Source: an uncultured Collinsella sp. (GTDB lineage Bacteria > Actinomycetota > Coriobacteriia > Coriobacteriales > Coriobacteriaceae). From it: 11,955 bases of DNA. The notes under the pieces were generated by a model. That model worked only from the letters and a program-made list of their open reading frames with translations. It was not told where the DNA came from and made no database searches. Each line of letters starts with the position of its first letter. Within the stretch, counting starts at the first letter, position 1. The stretch spans positions 1 through 11,955 of the forward strand of contig USHT01000014.1 of NCBI GenBank assembly GCA_900554455.1. Direction: 5' to 3'. The position numbers and the translations under genes were made by a program. Of the stretch, positions 6,025 to 11,955 are shown piece after piece.

Positions 6025-7095
6025 CTACACCGGGCACGCCACTGTGGGCAAGCCTCGTCGCTCGTCAAAGCCAAAGACGATATTGGCGCACTGGACCGCT
6101 TGGCCCGCAGCGCCCTTGCACAGATTGTCGATGGCGCCCGTCGCCACCAGCACGCCCGCGCGCTTGTTGAACGCAAGGCCAATCTGGGCGGCGTTGGTGC
6201 CGACGACCGAAGCCGTCTTGGGCTGCTGGCCGGCATCGAGCACGCGCACAAAGGTGCGTCCAGCGTAAAACTGCTTGTAATAGTCGACGACATCCTCAAG
6301 AGCCAGGGAGTCGATGGCCTGCGGCGTGAGCGGCAGCGTCACCGTGGAGAGCAGGCCGCGCTTGAGCGGTGCCAGATGCGGGGTGAAGACGACGCGATCG
6401 GTCAGGCCAAGGATTTGCTCAATCTCGGGCGTGTGGCGATGCTTGCCCACGCCGTAGGCCTCCAAGTTCTCGTCAGCGCTGCAAAAATGCGTACGAGCGT
6501 TGCAGGACTTGCCGGCACCCGTCACACCGCTGATGGCATCAACGATCACGGGGCCGCTCTGGGCAACCCAGCCAGCGCGCACGGCGGGCGCGGCGGCAAG
6601 GCTCGTTGCGGTGGGATAGCAACCGGCGCAGGCGACCAGCACGGGTTTGCCGTCGGCATGGTCGGATGCGACGGTCTCCAAGTCCCGGCAGAATAGCTCG
6701 GGCAGGCCAAAGGCACGGGTCTTGAGCAGCTCGGGGCTCGTATGCTCGGCGGCATACCACGTCTCAAAGACGGACGCGTCGTTCAGGCGGTAGTCGGCCG
6801 AAAGATCAAAGCAGGAGACGCCCGATGCAAGCAGCGCGGGCACCTGTGCCATGGCAGCCGTGTGCGGCACGGCAAGAAAAACCGCATCGCAGCTCTTGAG
6901 CTCGGGGGCGTCATGCGTGGTGAAAACCAGATCGCTCACGCCAGCAAAGCTCGGATACACCGCGGACAGCGGCTGGCCGGCATCGGCGTTGGACGTAATG
7001 GCAACAAGTTCAAACTCGGGATGGCCGAGCACGAGGCGAATGAGCTCGGCTCCGGCATATCCAGCCGCGCCGACGATTCCAACCTTCAAAGACAT
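6025..7095 (-). CDS. argC: N-acetyl-gamma-glutamyl-phosphate reductase
   Basis: NADPH-dependent reduction of N-acetylglutamyl phosphate to the semialdehyde, third step of arginine synthesis. The 356-residue protein has an N-terminal Rossmann motif GIVGAAGYAGAEL (6-18). The catalytic cysteine lies in ACAGCYPTAT (Cys159), and a histidine motif KHRHTPEI spans 218-225. KGAAGQA (327-333) near the end closes the cofactor site. Length is at the family norm (about 340-355). The ATG has a strong AAGGAGT ribosome site at about 5-6 bases. It is the promoter-proximal gene of argCJBD, directly downstream of two ARG-box-like dyads. Confidence 0.95.
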   Translation of the reverse strand: MSLKVGIVGAAGYAGAELIRLVLGHPEFELVAITSNADAGQPLSAVYPSFAGVSDLVFTTHDAPELKSCDAVFLAVPHTAAMAQVPALLASGVSCFDLSADYRLNDASVFETWYAAEHTSPELLKTRAFGLPELFCRDLETVASDHADGKPVLVACAGCYPTATSLAAAPAVRAGWVAQSGPVIVDAISGVTGAGKSCNARTHFCSADENLEAYGVGKHRHTPEIEQILGLTDRVVFTPHLAPLKRGLLSTVTLPLTPQAIDSLALEDVVDYYKQFYAGRTFVRVLDAGQQPKTASVVGTNAAQIGLAFNKRAGVLVATGAIDNLCKGAAGQAVQCANIVFGFDERRGLPTVACPV

Positions 7096-7164
7096 ATCAG
7101 ACTCCTTGTCTGCGATTTATGCACCGATGCGCATTTCTCAGCAGTCGTTATGAGGTGAGTTGAA

Positions 7165-7173
7165 ACTTTAGCA
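7165..7173 (-). promoter_or_regulatory. Probable extended -10 promoter of the arg operon
   Basis: On the minus strand this reads TGCTAAAGT: an extended TG-N with a 4/6 match to TATAAT. It would start transcription near 7158, giving a leader of about 60 nt before argC. No good -35 is present. The ARG-box pair lies immediately upstream, covering about -22 to -60, where a bound repressor would block polymerase. Confidence 0.5.
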
Positions 7174-7179
7174 CCAAAA

Positions 7180-7218
7180 GATGCATGAACACATAAATGG
7201 CTTGCATATTCATGCATT
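7180..7218. promoter_or_regulatory. Tandem ARG-box operator for ArgR
   Basis: Box 1 has core TGCATattcATGCA (7203-7216), a perfect 5-4-5 dyad with the geometry of the ArgR/AhrC box. Box 2 has left half TGCAT at 7182-7186 and a degenerate right half ACATA at 7191-7195. Their centres (7209.5 and 7188.5) are exactly 21 bp apart. Two 18-bp boxes therefore sit with a 3-bp gap, the classic arrangement for the ArgR hexamer. They lie directly before the first gene of the arginine operon. ArgR control is inferred from family knowledge; argR itself is not in the window. Confidence 0.7.
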
Positions 7219-7261
7219 GAAACATTCCCGACACATTCGCTTGAAGGAATTGACAAATGGA

Positions 7262-7315
7262 GCGGGCCCCGTATTGACCGGCGCTCCTAACGGCGCCGGG
7301 CAATACGGGGCCCGC
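7262..7315. terminator. Large GC-rich stem-loop between the flavin operon and the arg operon
   Basis: The 23-bp arms (7262-7284 and 7293-7315) are complementary at 22 of 23 positions around an 8-nt loop. The outer part is GCGGGCCCCGTATTG and the inner part CCGGCGC. It lies 38 bp after the stop of the last flavin-operon gene, so ending that transcript is its most likely job. Neither strand has a good T-run after it, so it may act as an mRNA-stabilising or Rho-assisted 3' end rather than a classical terminator. Confidence 0.55.
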
Positions 7316-7352
7316 CCATGCGAAAACCAAGTTGTTGGGATGAGCCAGCTGG

Positions 7353-7763
7353 CTAGAGCTCGACCGGCACCCATTCGTCGTGATTGCAGATAAATGCCTC
7401 GGAATCCTCGACGCTAAAGAAGACAAGCGCGGGGTCGTTAGGCCCCTCATAGTGCTCGCCCAGGTGCTCTAGATGCTTCCACCCGGCTTCGCGCATTTCG
7501 TCTAAAGCCCGGTCATCCAAGCCGGCACGCCCGCGCAAGATGAGCCAGCCATGGCCCGGCCACCAACTCGTGGCCTCAAAGCGCTGGTTTTGCAGCAGCT
7601 CTTGCCACACATCTTTGGTGCGCGCTGTTACAAACCACAGCTTGCCATCCTGAATCTGCGCAAACGAAAACGGACGCACATGAGGCTGTCCGTCAACGCT
7701 CGTCGCCAAATACCATGCCGGCACCGACGTCAGATACTCCAAAACCGTATTCAATCCGTCCAC
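7353..7763 (-). CDS. PNPOx-like flavin-binding split-barrel protein (paralogue 1)
   Basis: A 136-residue protein of the pyridoxamine 5'-phosphate oxidase-like split-barrel superfamily. Visible family pattern: PAWYLAT (15-21), HVRPFSFA (28-35), DGKLWF (39-44) and KDVW (50-53), then FE..W and a FFSVED strand near 115-120. Such proteins are usually FMN-binding homodimers, but substrates vary widely and no specific reaction can be named. It is too short and divergent to be PdxH itself. The start is GTG at 7761-7763, chosen for its strong AGGAGG ribosome site 5 bases upstream. It follows paralogue 2 after 44 bp, and the two share about 45% of residues by eye. Its place at the end of an FMN-riboswitch operon supports flavin use. 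Confidence 0.82.
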   Translation of the reverse strand: MDGLNTVLEYLTSVPAWYLATSVDGQPHVRPFSFAQIQDGKLWFVTARTKDVWQELLQNQRFEATSWWPGHGWLILRGRAGLDDRALDEMREAGWKHLEHLGEHYEGPNDPALVFFSVEDSEAFICNHDEWVPVEL

Positions 7764-7807
7764 GTTTCCTCCTGTACTAGCTAGTTTGGGAGCCTGGTTT
7801 GTGTGAG

Positions 7808-8254
7808 TTAGAGCTCCAGGCGCTCCTCGCTGCCGTCGATATCACAGAAGCGGGCGACGATATTGCGGACCGAGAAAAACGCAAGGCGGCCGTCGTTGGC
7901 GCTCTCGTGATTCTCGCCAATGCCCACCATGTGCTTAAAACCCGCTTGACGCACCTTGTCGCTCGCAACTGCGTCGTCCTCAAGTGCGGCTTCGCCGGTC
8001 AATACGATCCAACATTCCCCCGGCTTCCAGCCCGAGAGCTCAAACTTGGGATTCGCGCTCAGCTCCGCCCACACATCCTTGTCGCGCGACGTGCAAAACC
8101 ACAACTTACCGTCATCGACCATGGCAAACGAAAACGGCCTCACGCGGGGCTGATGCCCGTCGGCCACATCGGTCGTGGCCAGATACCACGCCGGAATGCG
8201 CCTGAGATACGAACAGGCGCGCTCAAGCTGAGCCGTGCGGTCGTTGTCGGTCAT
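7808..8254 (-). CDS. PNPOx-like flavin-binding split-barrel protein (paralogue 2)
   Basis: A 148-residue protein of the same split-barrel superfamily as its downstream neighbour. It shares PAWYLAT, VRPFSFA, DGKLWF, KDVW, a REAG/RQAG..KH stretch and a FFSV strand with the neighbour. Differences are a short N-terminal addition, a two-residue insertion in the first loop (TDVADG) and a separate C-terminal tail ending ERLEL. The cofactor is probably FMN by family; the substrate is unknown. The ATG has an AAAGGGG ribosome site about 6 bases upstream. It lies 30 bp after ecfT on the same strand and is probably part of the riboflavin-uptake operon. It may derive from a local duplication. Confidence 0.82.
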   Translation of the reverse strand: MTDNDRTAQLERACSYLRRIPAWYLATTDVADGHQPRVRPFSFAMVDDGKLWFCTSRDKDVWAELSANPKFELSGWKPGECWIVLTGEAALEDDAVASDKVRQAGFKHMVGIGENHESANDGRLAFFSVRNIVARFCDIDGSEERLEL

Positions 8255-8284
8255 AGGGACCCCTTTCTTGCGCTCGAATCGCGC

Positions 8285-9085
8285 CTAAACAAGTTGAAGG
8301 TTGATGACGATGACGCAGATGAGCAGCAACGCCGTCACCACCGCCGCCAACGCATCGCTGCGGCCAAATGCAAGCGCATGCAGACGTGTGCGACCCTGCT
8401 CGCCATGATAGCAACGGGCATCCATGGCGGCTGAAAGCGTCTCGGCATGACGGAACACGCCCGTGAACAGCGGAATCGCCACACTGCCGAGCATACGCAC
8501 GCCGCCGAGCGGGCCTCCCGTCACGCGCGCACCGCGGCTCGCTTGCGCATCAGCCGTCTGCTTCATCTCGGTGGCAAACTGCGGCATAAAGCGCAGCGCG
8601 ATACCCATAATCATACCGAGCTCGTGCGCAGGGAGCCCCACGCGCGCGAATGGTGCGAGCAGACGTTCAAAGCCCGCGGTGAGGTCGAGTGTCGGCGTGG
8701 TGAGTGTAATGGCGCTCATGCCGGCCATCATCAAGCTCAGGCGGCACGCCATAAAGGCGGCGGAATGCAGCGAACCCTCGCTTATCCGCAAAAAGCCAAG
8801 CTGCCACAGAATGCGCCCACTCTGGTCGGAAAACAGGTTGAGCACTGCGACCACCACGACAATCGCCAGCAATGGTGCCATCGATGATAGGACCCGGCGC
8901 AACGGCACCCGGGACACGGTATAGATCAGGACAACGAAGATTGCGACCGGGGCCAGTCCGCGGAAGCTGCTGACTGTGAGCGTCGTGATCAGAAACACAA
9001 AGCCCAAGAGCAACTTAGTTCGTGGGTCCAGGCGGTGGATCGCACTATCGCCGGGATAGTAGCTACCAAACGAAAACGCCTCCAT
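8285..9085 (-). CDS. ecfT: ECF transporter transmembrane subunit EcfT
   Basis: Membrane scaffold that couples the ATPases to the substrate-binding S component in an energy-coupling-factor importer. The 266-residue protein has hydrophobic segments at about 24-40, 45-57, 71-84, 107-128 and 245-264. Its long cytoplasmic part carries the two short Ala-Arg-Gly-type coupling motifs: ASRG (182-185) after LRFMPQFATEMKQT, and ARCYHG (223-228). These bind the grooves of the two ATPase domains. The length is typical (about 260-270). Its ATG overlaps the stop of the upstream ATPase gene by one base (TAATG), indicating translational coupling. With the RibU-like gene first in the operon, the imported vitamin is most likely riboflavin. 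Confidence 0.93.
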   Translation of the reverse strand: MEAFSFGSYYPGDSAIHRLDPRTKLLLGFVFLITTLTVSSFRGLAPVAIFVVLIYTVSRVPLRRVLSSMAPLLAIVVVVAVLNLFSDQSGRILWQLGFLRISEGSLHSAAFMACRLSLMMAGMSAITLTTPTLDLTAGFERLLAPFARVGLPAHELGMIMGIALRFMPQFATEMKQTADAQASRGARVTGGPLGGVRMLGSVAIPLFTGVFRHAETLSAAMDARCYHGEQGRTRLHALAFGRSDALAAVVTALLLICVIVINLQLV

Positions 9086-10989
9086 TAGCAGCCCTCCTCT
9101 CGCGCGACCGTCTTTGATTTAGCAATGTCCGCGACGTTAGAAGGACCGCCCGAGCGACCGATTAGCAGGTCCACCAACTCGTCTGCCAGCGACTCAACCG
9201 TATAGAGGCCGTCAAAGCGCAGCGGCACGCCTGCCTTCGCAAGCGCCAGCGCCATGCGCTGGGCAGCGGGAACACCCAAGCCGATTGATTTAAGCTCATC
9301 CGCATGCGCAAAAACCTGAGCGGGCGTGCCCTCGGCAAACACCGCGCCTTCGTTCATTACGACGATGCGGTCACAGCAATTGGCCAGGTCATCCATACTA
9401 TGTGAAACCATGACAACGGTCAGGCCATCGAGGTGAAGTCGATCGATAAGCTCAAGGAAATCCCTGCGCGCCGCCGGATCGAGCCCCGCCATGGGCTCAT
9501 CGAGCACCAGGACTTCGGGCTCCATGGCGAGCACGCCGGCGAATGCCACACGCCGTTGCTGACCGCCCGAAAGCTCAAAGGGACTCTTGTCGCCTATCGC
9601 GGCGAGGTCGAGGCCCACGCGCGTAAGCGATGATGCGACACGGCGCGCAACCTCGTCTTGCGGCAGACCAAGGTTGCGCGGGCCAAACGCCACGTCCTGC
9701 GCCACGGTCTCAGCAAATAGCTGGCGCTCGGGATATTGAAACACCACGCCGACCTTGGCCTTAACCGCGGCGGCGTCTTTCTTGTTTGACAGATCGAGCC
9801 CCAGCGCGCAAACGCTTCCCTCCTGGGGGCAAATCAAACCGTTGAGATGCTGGACCAGCGTCGACTTACCCGAACCGGTATGACCTGCCAAGCCCAGGAA
9901 CTCGCCGCGACGCACCGTCAGCGATACATCACGCAGTGCCCACGGGCTGCTGGGGTCGTTTCCCCAGAGAGCCTGTTTGTTCGATTTGCCCGCAGTGGCC
10001 GAGCGCTTATGCCAGCGGCGGCGCTCGCGCGGACTGAGCGAATAACTGTACGAAACACGGGCTAGCTCGATGACGGGCTCCGACGCGTTGTCCTCGTTGT
10101 CTACCGGAACAGTGCCGTCAGCGATTTCCAACTGGGATACGGAAGACTGCCCCGCGATGTCTGCCCCACTTCGCTCGGCATAAGTCTGCGCAACCTCGGC
10201 GACCATATCCACCTCGCGCACCTGCGCGTGAACGGGCACGCCCTTCGCACGAAGCGCCATGCCCAAACGGCACGACGCCGGCATATCTAGGTTGAGCTCC
10301 GCGAGCTCATCTGCCCGCGTCAGAATCTCCTCGGGCGTGCCCAACATGGCAACTCGTCCCGCCTGAAACACCGCGATGCGATCTGCCTCGGCGGCTTCTT
10401 CCATAAAGTGCGTAATCATCACGATGGTCATGCCGCGATCGTGCAACGCGCGGCAAGCCTTCATGAGACCCTTGCGTCCACGCGGATCGAGCATCGAGGA
10501 GGCCTCGTCCAATATGAGCACGCGCGGTTCCATGGCAAGCACGCCGGCAAGCGCCACGCGCTGCTTTTGGCCGCCCGAAAGCGCATGGGTCTCGTGGCGC
10601 TCAAAGCCCACCAGGCCCACGCCCTTCAGCGCCTCGCGCACGCGCTGCGCAATTTGCGCCGATGGCACGCCAAGGTTTTCGGGACCGAACGCAACGTCAT
10701 CTTCGACAAGCGTTGCCACCAGCTGGTCGTCGGGATTCTGGAATACCATGCCCGCGGTCGAACGAATGTCGTAGACCAGCTCGGGGTCGGACGCATCCAT
10801 GCCGTTGATGCGTACCGTGCCCGCATCGGGTTGCAACAGCGCATTCAGATGCTTGGCAAACGTCGACTTGCCCGACCCATTGCCACCGAGGATGCAGAAA
10901 AACTCACCGTCCTCGATGTTCAGATCGACACCGTCGAGTGCCGACACGGCACCGTCATAGCTAAAGGAAACGCCCCGACACTCAATCAT
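9085..10989 (-). CDS. ecfA: Fused ECF transporter ATPase (EcfA1-EcfA2 in one chain)
   Basis: Hydrolyses ATP to drive ECF vitamin uptake. The 634 residues contain two complete ABC domains. Domain 1: Walker A GGNGSGKST (35-43), Q-loop FQNP (Gln84), signature LSGGQ (137-141), Walker B LILDE (158-162) then ASSMLDP, and His194. This is EcfA1-like. Domain 2: Walker A GHTGSGKST (369-377), FQYP (Gln418), LSGGQQ (473-478), LVLDEP (494-499), and His530. This is EcfA2-like. All catalytic residues are present in both. Most Firmicutes use two separate genes, whereas here an acidic/Ala linker of roughly 235-305 joins the halves. Domain 2 also has a basic insertion (about 318-345, with RERRRWHKR) near its first strands. 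The ATG overlaps the upstream S-component stop by four bases (ATGA). Confidence 0.93.
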   Translation of the reverse strand: MIECRGVSFSYDGAVSALDGVDLNIEDGEFFCILGGNGSGKSTFAKHLNALLQPDAGTVRINGMDASDPELVYDIRSTAGMVFQNPDDQLVATLVEDDVAFGPENLGVPSAQIAQRVREALKGVGLVGFERHETHALSGGQKQRVALAGVLAMEPRVLILDEASSMLDPRGRKGLMKACRALHDRGMTIVMITHFMEEAAEADRIAVFQAGRVAMLGTPEEILTRADELAELNLDMPASCRLGMALRAKGVPVHAQVREVDMVAEVAQTYAERSGADIAGQSSVSQLEIADGTVPVDNEDNASEPVIELARVSYSYSLSPRERRRWHKRSATAGKSNKQALWGNDPSSPWALRDVSLTVRRGEFLGLAGHTGSGKSTLVQHLNGLICPQEGSVCALGLDLSNKKDAAAVKAKVGVVFQYPERQLFAETVAQDVAFGPRNLGLPQDEVARRVASSLTRVGLDLAAIGDKSPFELSGGQQRRVAFAGVLAMEPEVLVLDEPMAGLDPAARRDFLELIDRLHLDGLTVVMVSHSMDDLANCCDRIVVMNEGAVFAEGTPAQVFAHADELKSIGLGVPAAQRMALALAKAGVPLRFDGLYTVESLADELVDLLIGRSGGPSNVADIAKSKTVAREEGC

Positions 10990-11576
10990 GCGCGGCCTTT
11001 GACCTGGTCCTTTTTAGGCGTGATGAGGTTGGAGACTGCTTTATACACCGCCAGCGTCAACACCGAGTTAAGCACGGTCTTGATAAGGTTGAACGGCAGT
11101 ACGGCAGGAATCATGAGCGGAGCGATCACATCGACCGAGCCATACCAGAACCATACGCCAATGGTCAGATTCGCAACCATAGAAAGCACCGTAGCGGCAA
11201 TAACGCCCAGTGCCAGGCCAATCACGGCACCCTTGTAGGTGTGCATCTTCTGGTAGACGATAGCCGCAGGCAGAATATAGCCCAGCGTGGCAACCAAGTT
11301 CATAAGCGCACCGACCCAATCGCCCGTGGTAAGCGCATGGATAACGATCGCCATGGCGGCAACAGCTGTGCCGGCACCGGGGCCATACGCAAACCCACAC
11401 ACCATCGCCGGCACCAGCGACGGGTCATACGTCAAAAACGGCGCCGAAGGAAGGATGGGCAGCTGCACGTACATAAACAGGGCGCCCAAGGCACACATCA
11501 GCGCCATGGTAACGAGCTGTTTGGTGCTCCACCTATTCGTGTTCTCAAAATGGATATGCTGCGACTGTTCAGACAT
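10986..11576 (-). CDS. ribU: ECF transporter S component, riboflavin-specific (RibU type)
   Basis: Substrate-binding membrane subunit that captures riboflavin for the ECF complex. The 196-residue protein is mostly hydrophobic with about six membrane segments. It has an AxxxA motif in the first helix (Ala25, Ala29) that would contact EcfT. A loop FLTYDPSLVPAMVCGFAYGP (47-66) and PFNLIKTVLNS (161-171) are typical of RibU. The ATG at 11574-11576 is chosen because AGGTGA lies just upstream. An in-frame ATG seven codons earlier (11597) is part of the conserved FMN riboswitch 3' strand and has no ribosome site. Specificity rests on the motifs and on the FMN riboswitch directly in front. Confidence 0.9.
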   Translation of the reverse strand: MSEQSQHIHFENTNRWSTKQLVTMALMCALGALFMYVQLPILPSAPFLTYDPSLVPAMVCGFAYGPGAGTAVAAMAIVIHALTTGDWVGALMNLVATLGYILPAAIVYQKMHTYKGAVIGLALGVIAATVLSMVANLTIGVWFWYGSVDVIAPLMIPAVLPFNLIKTVLNSVLTLAVYKAVSNLITPKKDQVKGRA

Positions 11577-11587
11577 AAGATCACCTG

Positions 11588-11770
11588 CCTCTTTCATCCG
11601 GACTCTAACCGTTGGTACTGGGATCTCACCAGTTCAGCCGGCATGCGAACCAACACACGCACGGGTCGCGGACTCATCGGCTCGGTCGCAGACACCTCGC
11701 CTGCGCCACGGCACCCCTTTGGCACCGCCCGATTTACCGCCAGTGGGGAATTCCACCCCGCCCTGAAACA
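11588..11770 (-). ncRNA. FMN riboswitch (RFN element)
   Basis: Read on the minus strand, the leader has the RFN landmarks in order: TTTCAGGGCGGGGTG then AATTCCCCAC and GGCGGTAAA, CCGCGACCCG, a hairpin CTGGTGAGATCCCAG, and finally AGAGTCCGGATGAAAGAGG. The outer TTTC/GAAA pairing closes the element. Between GGCGGTAAA and the CCGCGACCCG part there is an insertion of about 55 nt with TCGG..CGGT/ACCG..CCGA complementarity, so the P3 arm is longer than usual. The SD AGGTGA (11581-11586) follows immediately, and no terminator hairpin lies between. Control by hiding the ribosome site when FMN is bound is therefore more likely than transcription termination. Confidence 0.95.
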
Positions 11771-11779
11771 GCAATTGCA

Positions 11780-11807
11780 AGTGTAGCACGAGCAGGTTCT
11801 CGCGCAA
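11780..11807 (-). promoter_or_regulatory. Promoter of the riboflavin ECF operon
   Basis: On the minus strand an extended -10 TGCTACACT (11780-11788) lies 16 bp after TTGCGC (11802-11807), a weak -35. Transcription would begin near 11773, which places the first base just before the P1 strand of the riboswitch. The fit between predicted start and riboswitch edge supports the call. Confidence 0.6.
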
Positions 11808-11884
11808 GTATGCCAAGGGTAATTTGTGGCGGAGATCAGTTGCCAAAGCAACCACGTTCCCCACCCATCCCAAAGCAACGCGCC

Positions 11885-11903
11885 TTTCGCGCAAAGCGCG
11901 AAA
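11885..11903. other. Perfect stem-loop in the right-edge intergenic region
   Basis: TTTCGCGC and GCGCGAAA form a perfect 8-bp stem around AAA. It lies about 100 bp upstream of the riboflavin-operon promoter. No T-run follows on either strand. It could belong to the 3' end of a gene beyond the window. The rest of 11808-11955 shows no gene. Confidence 0.4.
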
Positions 11904-11955
11904 CAGCGAAGGGGACACGCATCCCTATCGACCACATCCTTCTCCGCCCGCCGGC

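Noticed and set aside
7250..7255. TTGACA on the plus strand as a promoter pointing right
   Set aside because: No -10 lies 16-18 bases downstream; that stretch is the GC-rich hairpin arm, and no plus-strand gene follows.
11577..11597. Upstream ATG for ribU adding seven residues
   Set aside because: The ATG is part of the conserved GGATGAAAG strand of the FMN riboswitch and lacks a ribosome site. The ATG at 11576 has AGGTGA just upstream.
11792..11797. ACCTGC on the minus strand as an anti-ribosome-site strand pairing with the ribU GCAGGT
   Set aside because: The predicted transcription start near 11773 lies downstream of it, so it would not be in the RNA.
1..11955. CRISPR array, insertion sequence transposase, or defence or toxin-antitoxin genes
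   Set aside because: No regularly spaced repeats and no matching protein motifs were found on either strand.

Overview
The window is GC-rich bacterial chromosome. The gene families, the fused energy-coupling-factor ATPase and the overall style point to a Coriobacteriia-type actinomycete such as Collinsella. That assignment is inference from the sequence; no 16S or marker gene is present. All protein genes lie on the minus strand. The only plus-strand gene is a tRNA.

Left part (1-2215). The 5' portion of an asparagine synthetase gene (asnB) runs off the left edge. It is divergent from a tRNA-Val(UAC) gene with its own extended -10 promoter and terminator. Downstream of the tRNA, about 600 bp hold no protein gene but are full of structure. 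There is a second copy of the tRNA 3' end, followed by a second, differently sequenced terminator and by the same 18-bp T-arm-like motif that follows the first terminator. Next comes an AT-rich 215-bp segment bounded by imperfect 32-bp inverted repeats. This is the least explained part of the window.

Middle part (2216-7250). An argC-argJ-argB-argD operon, transcribed leftwards, carries the acetylated steps of arginine synthesis. ArgJ returns the acetyl group. ArgB has the N-terminal helix typical of arginine-inhibited acetylglutamate kinases. In front of argC are two ARG-box-like dyads whose centres are exactly 21 bp apart, as expected for an ArgR operator. The pathway therefore appears controlled by arginine at both transcription and enzyme level.

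Right part (7262-11790). A second leftward operon starts with an extended -10 promoter and an FMN riboswitch. It continues with a RibU-type riboflavin S component, a single-chain double ATPase (EcfA1-EcfA2 fusion), EcfT, and two tandem paralogous PNPOx-like flavin-binding split-barrel proteins. The first three genes overlap by 1-4 bp. The likely logic is that low FMN opens the riboswitch, riboflavin is imported, and the last two genes may use the flavin made from it. A 23-bp GC-rich stem-loop separates this operon from the ARG boxes. The right edge (11790-11955) is non-coding, with one perfect 8-bp stem-loop.
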